From positions 1 to 64,000 of the forward strand of contig RWJK01001889.1 of NCBI GenBank assembly GCA_004335835.1: a stretch of 64,000 nucleotides of DNA, written 5' to 3'. The notes beneath the pieces are model-generated. The model made no database searches and was not told where the DNA came from. It saw only the letters and a program-made list of their open reading frames with translations. This DNA is from Scenedesmus sp. ARA3 (taxonomy: Eukaryota > Chlorophyta > Chlorophyceae > Sphaeropleales > Scenedesmaceae). Positions 34,601-48,200 of this stretch are shown piece after piece; position 1 is the stretch's first letter; the number at the start of each line of letters is the position of its first letter. Position numbers and translations under genes: made by a program.

Positions 34601-35657
34601 AGTGTTGGTTTGATCAAATCCCTTTGAGCTCGTGCACTATGTGGCAAATCCCCTGCTGCAGGGTGTCTGCACTTGCTCTGCCTTGTGTTGTTGGGTGTGT
34701 GGCGTGCCAGCCAGTTGCTGGTCTGTCTAACATACTTGCAAGCACAACTATACGCAGCAGCTGCTGCTGGCATCCTCGCACAGATATGCAGCACTGCACT
34801 GCTGTTCTGGTGAGTGCCCTGCTCGTCTGTTGATCAACATTGTTATACTTGGTATTGTTATACTCAGTGCAACCTGACGTGCTGTTGGTCGTGCATGTTG
34901 ATATAAGGACGTGATTCATCTAGGTCACGGCACCATCTTACGGCAGCGCCTGTCTGTACTGATCTGTTGCACGTGACTGCTTCATATCCGTTGGTGGGCG
35001 CCAGCCCCTGCAGGGGCCAGTTGCTTGGGCATGGCCTCTTGTCAGATGGCGTGCACGGTTGCAAGCTTCCATACCTTTAAGGGCTGCGCACTTCCCTTGG
35101 GTGCTAATTCCAACAGCATGTACCAAACGCTCTTTGTGCGTCCTGTTGTGAGCATAGTATCAACTGATCCTGTCGCGTGAGTTTGGGTGCATTTGATGTT
35201 GCTTCTGTACTGGCATTGACTTCTAGCCTCTTTTGATATGAGTTCCCTGCGTTTGGATTCCCTGGGTGTGTACTTCGCTATAGCCAGTCTCTACAGTAAC
35301 ACAACCGTATCCTTACTAAGGACGTATGATACGGTAGGTATCGCTGCATCTGCTCAACATGCTGAGGAAGATCCCTGTACAGGTTTTGTCAGCCCCTTTG
35401 ATACATTTATTGACGCTTTAAAACGCCACCTGAAATGCTTTTGGCTAATGCACCACTGCAATACTGCTTTAGTTGGCCGGAAAGTCAAACTTTAAATGCA
35501 CCCTTGTATTGTACTGTGGTGCTTGGCCGCACACTACATGCCAGCATCCACCGCTGTCCTCGGGCCTCCGTGGGTGCAAATTGGTTCATTTACACTACAG
35601 ACTAGTTCCGTAAGTAAATCAACAAACATCCTGCCAATGATCAGCACCGTGACGTGG
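31426..35657. other. Long convergent intergenic region
   Basis: Between two genes whose 3' ends face each other. It holds the kinase tail copies (to 31640), a TTATG pentamer run at about 32606-32643, and a 330-codon plus-strand open frame at 32568-33560 that is Cys/Leu-rich and looks like chance. I see nothing else coding in 33.6-35.6 kb. A possible polyadenylation signal for the minus gene (TTACA on plus) lies at 35590-35594, about 65 bases past its stop. Confidence 0.5.
32606..32643. repeat. TTATG pentamer microsatellite
   Basis: Six or so imperfect TTATG units (one unit altered to TTGCG) in otherwise unremarkable intergenic DNA. Confidence 0.8.
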
Positions 35658-38600
35658 CTACGCTGACGGGGCCCTGCCGCGCTGCACCACCCGCCGCAGC
35701 GGCCGCGCTCCCGCCATCAGCTCCGCATACTGCTGCGACCCCGCCCACTCCGCCAGCTGCTGCACCCGCATCAGCAGCACCTGCTCATCATCCAGCTCCA
35801 AGGCACCACCACCACCGCTGCTGCTGCTGCTGCTTTCATGTCTGCTGTCGTGCCTGCTGCCATGTCCCAGCTTCAGGCTACGTCCACCTCCAGTGCCAGC
35901 TACAGATCCATCCAAGGAGTCGGCAGCAGCCGAGGTTAAGCACGCGTGGTTTGGCAGCAGCTGCTGCAGCCCATGTGCCCCTCCCTCAAGCACCCGCTGC
36001 AGCCACTGCTGCGCCAACGCACCCCGCGCATCAATTGTTGTTCCAGCCTCAGCTGATGCAGCACCTGCAGATGATCCGGCAATTCCACACCCCTTGCTGG
36101 TTGCAGCCACCGCCCCCACAGCTGTGGCAAGATCCTGAGCCACCAGCAGGCTCCCTCTATCCCCAGCTACTGCCACCAGCCGCTGCGCTGCCTGCAGTGC
36201 TGCTGCGAGGCTGCCACCCATAGCGTGCATCTCAGGGGGCAGGTGTGACAGCAGGAAGGCAGGCTGCAGGGCCAGCAGCGCTGACAGCGTTGCCAGGTCA
36301 GCAAAGCATGGCTCGCCGGGCTTGTCAGGCGCCCAGCCTGCTGCTGCTGCTGCTGCTGAGGGAGCTACAGCACAGCTGCCTGCATCATCAACGCCACAGG
36401 TTGCTGCAGGCAGAACACAAATGCAGCACACTCAGCACAAGAAATGCCTGCTGTGACGTGATAGATGATTGGGCTGCTGGGCCGTGTCGTGCATGCCACG
36501 CTTTGAGCAGACTGGCCAGCCTTGTTGCTGCACATTCAGCTGATGCAACAAACACCATCACAACACCGTAAGCAACAGCCAGCCATCAGCGATCACTTGT
36601 TGGATTCCTCACTCTGTGATTCGCAGAGGCTTGCTTTAGCACCGGCAGGGTGCGCCCTCCACTCATCCCTGTCAACGTGCTGCATATCCTTCAACCGCAA
36701 TTGCTCACCTACTCGTGCCAGCAGGGCAGGCGTGAGTGCGCCAGCCATAGCAGCCTGCAGCTCACCCGGCTGCAGCAGCTGCAGCGCAGCACTGCTCAAA
36801 ACCAACAGCACCTGCCGCTGCCTGCTGTACACCTCACCCTGCTGCTGCTGCTGGGGGGCCAAACTGCTGCTGTCTGCTGTTGGCAGCCGGGTTGTGGGCA
36901 CGTGCAGCATGTGCACGAAGGGTGCGGCGGCTTGCAGCACGTGCACCTGGGGCAGCGGGTGCAGGCCGAGGATGTCTGCTGCCTCCAGCAGCAGGAAGTG
37001 GACGTGCGGCGCCTGCAGCAGCAGCAGCAGAAGCAGGGGCAGCAGCGACTGCCCACGTCAGCATACCATCGAACACACCAGCCAAGCAACCCGCAGATGC
37101 GAGAGACCCTCCGGCAAGCTAGCAGCTGGAAACAGCTCCTAAACAGCTGCAGCAACTTTTGCAGTGCGTGCATTCTCACAACACTCCACACATGTGTCTA
37201 CACACACGCACCTGCACATCTGCCAGCAGGCTGCCCAGTGAGCCATCTCTCAGCCCCGCCAGGAAGTGCTTATAATCACTATGCGATGCGTGCATTCCCA
37301 CAACCGTATGTCTAATAATGTCCGCACCTGCACATCTGCCGGCAGGCTGTCCAGCGAGCCGCCCTTTAGCACGACCAGGAAGTGCTTTCAACCATTATGC
37401 AATGCGTGCATTCTCACATCATATGTCTAATCAGAGCCGCACCTGCACATCTGCCAGCAGGCTGCCCAGCGAGCCATCTCTCAGCCCAACCAGGAAGTGC
37501 TTATAACCACTATGCCATGCGTGCATTCTCACAACCGTATGTATAACCACAGCCGCACCTGCACATCTGCCAGCAGGCTTCCCAGCGATCCATCCCTCAG
37601 CCCCACCAGGAAGTGCCCCCCGGCCACCCAGCGCACCCAGAGCTGCTCACGCCAACATGCCATGTACACACGCTGGCAGCTGCGCAGTCAGGGCACTTCC
37701 AGCATGCTCGCAGCTAGCCTCAAGTACAGATCATGTGCTGATCCATGAACAGCTGCAGCTGAGTTTGCAACGTGTGCTTTTCACGACCGTGTGTCCACAT
37801 ACCCATATGCGCACCTGCACATCTGCCAGCAAGCTGCCCAGCGAGCCATCTCTCAGCCCCACCAGGAAGTGCCCGCCTGCCACCCAGCGCAGCAGCGGCA
37901 GCATGCCAGGCCAGCCCAGCATGCGGCGCAGCAGCAGCAGCGCGCCAGCCGGCAGCAGCATCTGCTGTGCATTGTTAGGTGGCAGCACTGGCATCAGCTT
38001 GCCACTGTCGAGCTTTACCTCACCCCAGCTGCCTTTTATAACACCTGAGGTAGTGCTGCTGGTGCTGCTGCTGTCTCGCTCGCTGTGCTGCTTGTTGAGG
38101 CGTGCTGTTACTGCTGCTGTCGCCGCCTTCTGCTGCTGCGCTGCAAGCATGCGGTGGTACTCTGCTCGGCTGGCCAGCAGCGCAGCTGAGAACTGCGCCA
38201 CCTCCTTGCTGCTGCTGGCATGCTGCTGCATGCTACCCAGCAGCTGCGCCAGCGCAGCAGCAGCACCCTCGCTCATGCCATCAGCACCAGCAGCTGCTCC
38301 ATGCTTTGTGTGCTTGCCTGCTGCCTTGCCGGTACCTTGCACTGCCTTGCTGCCTCCTTGCTCATTCTTCTGCAACTGCTTCAGTACAAACTCCCACAGG
38401 CCTAGTGCTGGCTTATGACTCCGTAGTGCTGTCGCATCAGCAGCAGCCTTTGCTGAGTACAGGGACGCTACCAGCTGCAGCAGCGCAGGCGCAGACAGCA
38501 GCGGCACAGCGCCAGCAGCAAGCAGCTGCTCTGCTGCAGCCTGCAAGCTGGCTGACAGCAATGCCGCTGCATTGGCAGCGCCCAACCCAGCAGCAGCACT

Positions 38601-40342
38601 AGAGCCTGCTGACTGAGGCTTTTGACTGTTGCTGCTGCTGCTGCTGGCGGCTTGATGCACATCAGCCGTTCCATGCTGTGTAAACGCCGGCTGCTTGCGC
38701 TCGACTGCTGCTGCAGCAGCTGCAGCTGCCGCTTTAGGGCTTCCCAGCAGCACAGCAGCCCCGCCTGTGCTTGCTGACATGCCAGCGCCTGGGTCATTCA
38801 ATGGCAGCGGCTCCAGCAAGTTGCGCCTGCTGCTGCTGCTGCTTAGTGGCCTGCTCAATCCTGCTACTGCTGCCGCACCCTCTATACTGCAGCCCAGCTG
38901 CTGCCTCACTACGACCATCTGCTGCTGGTGCTGCTGCTGCGCCGCCCACACCTCTGCGTACTGTGTTTGGATGCCCCTATCAACGCGGCCCAGAGGCACC
39001 ATGCTCTCGTAGCCCCAAGTGACAGCTCGTTTCCTGGCAATGCCGAGCTTCCACTCGGCCTCCTGCAGCCTGGCAAACAGGTCTGCGACGTACCTGCAGG
39101 CACGTTGCAGAGCAGCAGCAGTGTCGGCATAGCAAGCCGTAGGTCATGCTCCAAGGACAGCCTGGTCAACGCGTGATAGCTGCATCAGCCAAAGAACACT
39201 CCATAGTGCAAACCCATCTTCGACCTCGACGTTCCCCCACGCTCACCTGTCTCTTAACGGCCCGCTTTCATAAGGTCCTGTGCCATAAAGTGCCCGGTGC
39301 GCATCCTGCAGCTCCGCAGTGCCCCACACAGTGCGGACTAACTCGTGGCATTGACCACCCCAGGGTCACTGGGTCAACCCACCTGTCTTTGAGCAGGCCG
39401 CTCTTCATGAGGTCCTTGGCCACCAGAGCGCGGTGCGCGTCCTGCAGCGCCGCGTGGTCGGTGCGCAGCTCCTCCAGCTGGCCGTGCAGCTGCCCCAGCG
39501 CGCCACGCAGCGCAGTAGTTCGTGACACAGCGTCCTGCAAATCGCAGCAGCAGCAGCATATGCCAGTTGGCACCATCGGCATGTACTGTGAAATACTGGC
39601 CAGCTGACCGTGCAGGTGTCCCAGCACGCCATGCAGCGCAGTAGTGCGGCTCACCGCCTCCTGCAATGTTGAAAGCTTACTGATGGAAATGATGGGCAGC
39701 AGGGTTCGTGGCATCAACAGCTGTGCGTGGTGTGTGTGCTGCTCAGAAACAGGCAGCTGGGGATGTGCAGCTGGTCCTGGCGGCAGCACGTGCCACTTCG
39801 ATGCATTTCCCACACACAGATGTCCACTCCTGCTGGCAGTGCACAACTGCGGCCGCGTGCTGCTGCACCAGCAGGCACACCCTAAACATCCTGCCAACTC
39901 ATCATCCCCACCCATATCACACCGCACTTGCACTTTGCGCGCCGCACCTGCCGCTCCTGCTGCAGCTGCTGCTGCGCGCCGTCAGCGTCCGCATGTGCCT
40001 CCCGTAGCTGCGCCACCAGCTGCCCCACCTGACTGTGCAGGCTGGCCACACTTTGCATCTGCTCCTGGTACGTGGCCAGAGACACAAAGCCAGACAGCAT
40101 GCCACCGCCAGGGCCCGCAGCAGCAGCGCTAGGACTATTCATGCTGCCTGGGGAGTTGACAGACTCTATGGCAGATAAAGAGGCTTCCTGGAAGCCAAGC
40201 TGCAAGCTAGCCATGTTGCTGGCAAAGCCGCCAGGGTTGAATGGAGGCGGGGCGAATGCGGCAGGGTTCAGCATCGGGGCAAAGCCCTGATGCAGACCAG
40301 GGAAAGTCGCCACTGGAGGCAGGGCCATGAATTCGCCTGGTC

Positions 40343-40376
<34 letters not shown>

Positions 40377-41536
40377 GTGTGGCTGCAATGCTGTCATTGC
40401 AGTGGTGGTGGCTTCCCACGGCGGCGGCATAAGTGGCGCTGTAAAGCCGCCAGCATTGAAATCAGCACTGCTGCCAGCCCCACCCACTGCAGGTAGCAGC
40501 TCTGGCAAAGGTGTTAGCCATGGCTCATTGCCAAAGGCAGCGTCGCCACAAGGCAGCACTTCACAGCTGCCGTCTATCACTGCCGCAGCGGCAGGCGCAC
40601 TGCCATCGCTTGTGCTGGCCTGCCCTGGGAAGCCACACATAGGTGCAGCGATAGGCTCGTTAGCAGCTGCTACACCAGGTACTGCCCCCACCAGCTGCAC
40701 TACATGACGGCTGCTGCTGCTGCTGCTGCTGCGTTCATAGGCGGCGCTGATCACGCTGCTGCTGCATGCATCACCATCCACAGCATCACAACTGGTGCTG
40801 GCGCAGCTGCTGGATGTGACTGTTGTGATGGTTGTGGTGCTGCTGGTAGTAACCACCCGGTGCGCACTCGCATGCCTGGATGCTACACGTGCTGCTGTGT
40901 CAGCAGCACCTGCAGCATCATTAGATGCCTGGGCTTCGCCAGGCAGGTGTGGCTGGACAAGGCTGTCACTTACGCAAGTATTAGCCAGCAGGGGCGCTGC
41001 TGCAGGCCCTGATACGCTGCTATGCATTTGAGCAGGAAGTCCGCTGCTGCTGCTGATGTTGCTGCTGTGTGCAGCTTCTTGTGCGCTGGATGCAGCAGCT
41101 GTGTAGTCAGCCACTGCAGGGTCTGCAGCGATAGACTCTGCTGCATTCTCTGCTGGCGCTGCAGCATGTAGCTCCAAATCTGCCTGGCTGTTGGTAGTAC
41201 CACTCGCATGCGCTACCTGTGACACAGCTGCTTCACCAGCACGCCTTTCATGCTGTTGTTGTTGCAGCACTTGCTGTGGTTGTTGACATTGGCCCTGTTG
41301 TTGCATGCTGGCAGCTGCAACTGGACTTTGGCTGAGCTGGCCCTGCTGTGGCTGCTGCTGCTGGCTGCTTGCAGTCACCAATGGCTGGCGTACTCCAGCA
41401 TCTTGTACAGCTGCATTGGGATGAGAAGCCAGCTGCTGGTGGTGCTGCTGCTGTTGCTGCGGTTGCTGCTGTTGCCGCGACTGCCATTGCTGCTGTTGCT
41501 CCTGCTGTGGTTGCTGTTGTGGCCACAAAGCCTGAG

Positions 41537-41571
<35 letters not shown>

Positions 41572-42259
41572 ACATGCTGGAGCAGCTGCTGGTGTTGCTG
41601 CTGCAGAAGCCGGTGCTGCTGCACCAGCTGCTGGTATGCCTGCTGGTATGCTTGCTGCTGTTGAAGCATAGCTTGCTGCTGAGCTGGCTGCAGACTCAGG
41701 GACTGCTGCTGCTGCTGCAGCTGTGCCGGGTGCTGCTGCTGCGGTAAATGCTGTGTCACTTGCTGATGTGACGGCCTCGGCACCTGTGCTGCTGGTGATG
41801 TGCTGGCTGCAGCTTGTGCTGCTGCACCAAATGCGCCCGCTTGCTGTGTTGCAGCTGGAGCAGCACCTCGTCTGGCTGCAGGGCTGTCTGCAGCGGCATG
41901 TGACAGGGCTGCTGCTGCAGCAGCGCCGCTACCAGCTGCTGCTTGGCTGACAGTTGCTGCTTCGATTGCCACATCCTGTGCTGGAACAACTGCATGCAGC
42001 ACTTGCTGTTGCTCTGGCACATGCTGCAGCTGCGCCTGCGTGTGATGGGCTACAGGAGGCAGCTGTGCTTGCATGCCTCCTTCGGATGCATCTGCTGCAG
42101 CTGTTTCAATCAACGTGCCTGCTGGGTCGTGCTGCATTGCATTGCCACTGCTGCTGTGTTGCATGCTGCTGCCTGCAGCTGCTTCAACTGCTACTGCTGC
42201 TGCTCCTAGCTGTCCTGGTTTTGCCTCTGTTGCAGGCTGCTCAGTGGCAGCAGGTTCTC

Positions 42260-42298
<39 letters not shown>

Positions 42299-45200
42299 CT
42301 TCTGCTGCTGAAAAGCCATCACTGCTGAGGCTAGCACCCTGCTGCTGCTGCCCTTCCACTGCACCAACATCGTCGCTTTGCAGTATTTGGGCAGCACCTG
42401 CTGGCTCTGACAGTGCATTTGAAACAGCTGTGACTGGGCTGTCCCTGACCCCATGCACTTGCGGCTGCACAGCCTGCAGTTGGCTGTCAGGTGCTTGAGA
42501 TTCGGCAGGCTGCTGCTGTTGCTGCTCAGGAACATGTGTGCTTGGCACCTGGAGCACTGCCGCTGCTGCTGGTGTGCCAGCTGCTGTTGGTGCCAGGGCT
42601 AGGCCTGAGTGCAGCTCGTTGCTGCTGTCTGGTTGACCAACTGGCATTGCAGGCACGAGGGCCTCTGTTGAAACAGCAGCAGCTGTGATGCCTTGCAGAT
42701 GCTGAGGGACTGATCCTGCAAAGTCACTGCCGGCAGCTGCAGCACCAGCACCAGCACCACCAGCAGCTGACTTCAGCCCCGCCTGCCCTGCTGCTGCCAG
42801 TGCACTGAGGCTCTGCTTCTTCTTGTTTGCCTTGGCTGCTGCGCGTGCTGCCCGCTTGCTGTTTGACGCTGCCATGGCTTCTGTCCACCAGGCTTGCGCA
42901 GCTTGGTGCCGCTGCTGTACCTTCTCAGAGAGGCCCTACGCAGCAGCATCACACCAGCGGAGTGCAGCAGGAGGACGGATGTAGTGCCGCGAGGTCAGTT
43001 GCTTGCCAGCTGACACCACCTCACTGCAAAAACAGCACTACCCGCACCTGGTGCAGCCAGTAGCTTACATGCTTGACACCCCTGTGACTGCTGGACAAGT
43101 CGACAATCAGCTGCAGCAATAACCATGCAAGCGCTAAACGATACCGCTGCGCACTGCAGCACCAGCGCACCTTGAGTGCGCTGTCAAAGACCTCCTGGTG
43201 CTTGTGTGCCTCAGCCTGCATCAGCTGCTGCAGCCCAGCCATCTGGTCCAACACAGCTGCAGTTGCAGCTGACACGGCACCCTCACTGCCACCTGCTGCT
43301 TCAGCTGCTCCGCTGCTGCTGTTGCTGGCCCCGCTGCCGCTGATGGTGCTGGCTCTGGCTGCAAACCCAGCTGCAGCAGCACCGTCAGCGGCTGCATTGC
43401 CTTCCAGGACTTGGCTGCTGAGCTGCTGCATGGCTGACTGGATAGCAGCAGCCCTGCTGGCAAGGCGCCGTGACGCTGCCTCGCTGGAGACCGTCCACTC
43501 CTGCAGCTTGCCTGCAGCACACCAACATCCGTGCAGTGCCCAGAAAGACATAAAACAGTGTAACACAGCTTCGCATGCTTGCAGATGCCTGTAACAAGGT
43601 GTATGCAGTGCAATATCACCCAGCAACAAGTCAAAGCATTTAGAAGTGATCAAGACCATTAAGAGTTATGCCTGCGATAACCCACCATACGCTTCTTGGA
43701 ACGACGCCATCCAGCCATCGCGCTGTGCTGCCAGCGCCTGCCTGTCTGTCTCTGCTGCCTCAAGGGCTGCCTGCACATTCTCCAGCTGGGTGCTGAGAGA
43801 CGCTGCCTGCTGCTGCGCACCGTCCCCAGCTGAGGTGGCCTCAAACAGCTGCGTAGCAAACAGCAAAACCAGTACAGTGTGTGGGTGAGTCTATTTACAT
43901 CTTGCCATACGCTGCTGCAGTGCCCTGGGCAAAGCCTGCAGCAAATAGCACTCACTCTGCAAGGTGGTCAATCCAGACACACAAGCCCCAGCAAGCTGCT
44001 GGGCCAGCAACCCACCTGCCGCATTAGCTGCGCCTTCTCCTGTTCTGATTGCTCCAGCCTCTCGCCGAGCTGCTCTGCCTCTGCTGCAGCCTGCTGCTGC
44101 GCTGCCTGCACCTCCTGTAGGCTGCTGCTGGTGGCCACCAGCTGCTGCGACAGCGCTGCCGTGCGTGCCTGCAGCGAGCTGTGGTCCTCCTTTAACTGCT
44201 GCAGCTCTGCGGCTGTCAGCTGCAGCTGCCGCGCTTTAGCAGTGAGGTCCTGCACACACACCACATCGCAGCAGGTACGACTCAATACCCTGCAGTGTGC
44301 CTAGGAGGTCCGGTGCTAGGTGTGCTTTGTGTTCACGCTGCGGGACGCCTGCGACATCTCACGGCAGCATCCACAAACCAAGAGCGAGCGCATCACTTGC
44401 GCCAGGTGTTATGTACTATGCATAAGACAGTAAGCATATCCAACCCAGACATGCCTGCATGCTGCAAAAGCATCACTGGCGCTTCCCCTCACCAGCTTCT
44501 CCTGCTCCAGCTGCTCCAGCTTTGCCTCCGCTGCCGTGTGCTGCTGCTGCAGGCTGGCCAGCTTCTCCTCAACGCCGCCCAGCTCAGCCAGCCGCCCCCG
44601 CAGCTGCCCCGCCTCCTGCCGCAGCGCTGCGTGTGCTGCCTTCTCTGATGAGTGCTCGTGGCGCAGCTGGTCCAAGTCCTCTGTGCAGGCCTGCATAGGT
44701 GGTAGGTTGTTCAAACACAGTGTGCCCTTGAATGATTCACCCGCAGCGCAACTGTTGTACAGCATCACAAGCAAGTGTGCGTTTCATGCAACTTTTATTC
44801 TTTCAGTGCTCAAGCAGACAGACCACTCATCATGGCAGCTCATCACTCCCTGCGAGGATTACACAACACACACTACAGCGACATGTATCACTGCACCCAC
44901 CTCCAGCGACACTTGCGTCTCCTGGAGCTTCTGGCTCAGCGCAGCACTGCTGTCATTGGCCTTGCTGAGCTGGCCCTGCAGCTTCTTCACGCGGCCCTCG
45001 GCGGTCTCTCGCGCAGCTGCTGCCTCCTCTGCTGCGTCGCGTGTCTTGGCCAGGTCCGCGGTGAGGCCTGCGGTGCGCTCCTGCTCCGTCTCCAGGTCAG
45101 ACATCAGCTGCTTCATGTGGCTGCGGCCAGCCTGCACAGCAGTCACAGCATCGGCCATAGAGGCAGTTGTAAGTGTGCATTTGGATGTCGGCTGAGCAGC

Positions 45201-48200
45201 ATTAAAACAGCCGACTCACTTCTTGTGCAGGCTGCCAAATGATCAGGTGCAGCCACCTGGTTCATGCAGATGATCAGCAACCTCCGCAGCTCCCCCAGCT
45301 ACTCTGACCGCCTCCCGCCACAAACCATCAAAGTGAATCAGTTCATCATTGGCCGCACCTGCAGCTGCGCATTGGCTCCCTCCAGCTCCATGAGCCGCAG
45401 CTTCAGGCTGTCCTCGGTGCTGGTGAGGGAGCGCTGCGTGACAGACAGGCTGCTCTGCGCGGCTTCCAGCTTGGAGGCCAGGCTGGTCACCACTGCATGT
45501 GCATGCAGCAGCCAGGCAGACCCCAAGCTGCATGTTTGAGAACGATTTGGCATGTTGGGGGATCCTGGCAGGTATCACTGGCTGCAGGCAGACGTCGCTT
45601 CCAGCAACCGCAAACTGCTGCTGCTACGCCTCGACTGTTAGCAACAGGCCACGTCACAGCACCTGCCAGCCCAACTACAAGCTGCAAACAGCTGCACTAG
45701 ACATCCAAACAGTACGGCGCGATGACCTCATGCCAACAAGACTGCTCACCTGTTTGCGCTGTTGCGCGCTGCTCTACAGCAGCCAGGCGTGAGCGCTCCA
45801 GCCTGAGGCGCAGCTGAGAGGCGTGGGCTGCAGACACCACAGCACACAGCACACAGCGGTTAGCATGGCAAGCATGCAACAGCAAGAGGCCAGCTGAGGC
45901 ACTAGGGCACTTTAATACACAAAGGTATGCACATCAAGGAGTCAAGCAGCCTACTCGTAAGTAGTGGTTCATGAGAGACACAGCAGAAGTCGCACCACGC
46001 TGAGCTACCGTCTTTACCGGACCTCTGCAGCCCACCCCAACACCTGTGCAGGAAATATCCAGTGCTCTGTTGCAGCAGGAATGATGTGTGCAGCACAACA
46101 TGCAGCTGCTCCCGGCCTCACGCGCCGCTACGCCTCTCACCCTTGCTCTCCTCCAGCCTAGCCTGCTCCTGAGCCAGCTGCTCCTCCAGCTGCCGCACTG
46201 TCGCCTTCATTGCGCCAGCCATGCCTTCTGCATTGTCCGCCCTGCTGTCGCTCTTCGCCAGCTGCCGCCGCCAGCTGTCCTCTGCTGCAGTGGCCTTGTC
46301 AGCGGCTGCAGTGGCCCTGCTGAGCTCAACCGCCAGGCGGCTGGCACGTGACAGCTCCTCATTGTACAGCAGCCGCAGCGCCTCAACCTGGCGGCTGGAC
46401 TCCGACAGGGCTGCTGCTGCGCCGCCTGCTGCTGTCAGGTCCTGCAAGGTTTAGGCGGCATGGTGTGGTAGCAAATTGTTACAGACGGTGATGATGTGAG
46501 CCTGAATTGCGAGCAGCACTCGCTGCTTACATCCGTAATACAGCTGCAAGGACAGCTAAAGGCCAGTGTTGCATGCGCACCTGCTGCAGCGTCTCCACAA
46601 TCTTCCGGTGCTGCTCCTCGAGCTGCTGCTTCTCCTGCGCAGCCGCCTCCATGGAGGCAGTGTGGTGCTGCTGCAGCGCCAGGTGCGCTGCATGGCTGGC
46701 AGCTAGGTCTGACTGCAGCTGCGCCACCTGCTCCTGCAGCTGTGCTGCTTCCGCCTGCTGCTCAGAGATGCGCCTAACATACAGCAGCAACAGCATCACA
46801 GCCGCAATCACAGGTCGGTGCATGCATGCGGAAGGTGAAGAGTTCAAAAGGAAAGAGCTGTTGCAGTGACATACCAGAAGGAGTTATGCATGTGCTGCAT
46901 GGTTGACAAGAACGTGATGGAAAGGCGTAGCTGCAGCATCTATTGCCAGCTGCTCACCTGTTTGCTGCATCCAGCTGTGCTGTGATGTCACGCAGAGAGC
47001 CCTCCGTCTGCTGCACCTTGCCTGCCAGGAAGTCTCCGCGGCGCTGCTCATGCCGCAGCCGCACCTGCAAGGCACAACGCGATGTGCGGCATGCACAGTG
47101 AGCACAGCGATTGAGTTGAGGGATGCCCCTTGTTCACGTTCATCCCATTGCCACATGGACCTAACAAGGCACGACCTCTAGCAATGCTCTTACTCTGGCC
47201 TGCCTTGCTGCTAGCGAGCCATATGCAGGCATTGCTGTTGGCTGCAGCTGCTGTGCAGCCAAGCTTGCAGCTGCTCGCACCTCCATGGTCTCCTTCATGC
47301 TTGCATAGGCCTCTGCATAGTCCTTCACAAGATCCTCGGCAGAAGGTCCTAGTGCATTGCTGCTGCCATCAGCATCCTCTCCACTGGGTATCAACCCTGC
47401 CGCAGCAGCTGTCAGCGCCTGCTGTTGCTGGTGTTGGTGCTGCTGCAACGCTTGGAGGTTTGCTGCTGCCCTCCCTGCTTTCAGTGCCTGTTGTGGTGCT
47501 GCTGCAATGGGCCCATCCAGCAGCTGCAGTGTGCGTGCAAGCTGCGGGGTTGCTGCCACCAGCTGCCGCAACTGCTGCACCTCCGTGGACATCAGTTTGC
47601 GAAAAGCGCCTGGAAGGAAATAAGTAGGAAAAGCATTGGGTTTGGAGCAAGGGCAAGGGGCTACCACAGCAGGGCAACTGCTGGCTACATGTGCAAGGCG
47701 ACCGTGGCACACACCTCTGCTTCAGCTGCTGCCACAGCTATCCAGTCACCATGATTGTCGGCAACAATCAGCTTGCTCACATCACCATCATGCATGATCA
47801 CAGCGCTGCTGCGTCCCGCTGCACACCTGCGCGTGCTGCGAGTGACCTGTACAGGCTGTTGATGGAGTGCTGCTGCAGGCCGCTGCCCAGCAGTGCTGCC
47901 CTGTCCAGGCCCAGCCCACTGAGGCTCTGTGGCACTCCTGCAGGCAGAGATTGATTGAGCATGCTGAATGTCAGCTAAAGAAGCATACAGCGTGGGTCTC
48001 AGAGCCAACCAATTGCTGCCAAAGTGTTACATCTGGTAGCGTTCGTGCAAGTGTTCACTCTTGCATACAGCTTGCTCGCCAGTCTGCAGCGCTTGCAGTC
48101 AGCTGCTTTGGCTGCTGGACCCGGAGCAGCTTACCATTGACGTTGTCTGGGCTTGCACCTGCGAGTGCAGGCAGCAGCTGCTCCAGGTAGCCCCCAACCA

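Noticed and set aside
36709..37012. An active M48 metallopeptidase
   Set aside because: The position of the HExxH zinc site reads AGALTP, and the downstream Glu ligand is also replaced, so only a degenerate domain can be claimed.
37195..37870. A CRISPR-like array of spaced repeats
   Set aside because: The repeated blocks encode a true exon end and carry a splice donor, and the 'spacers' are themselves related copies of intron. The context is a eukaryotic gene.
39882..42875. A separate gene starting at the ATG near 42875
   Set aside because: The frame is open upstream to an acceptor at 42935 and joins exon 14 in phase, with coiled-coil sequence on both sides. The ATG is more likely internal.
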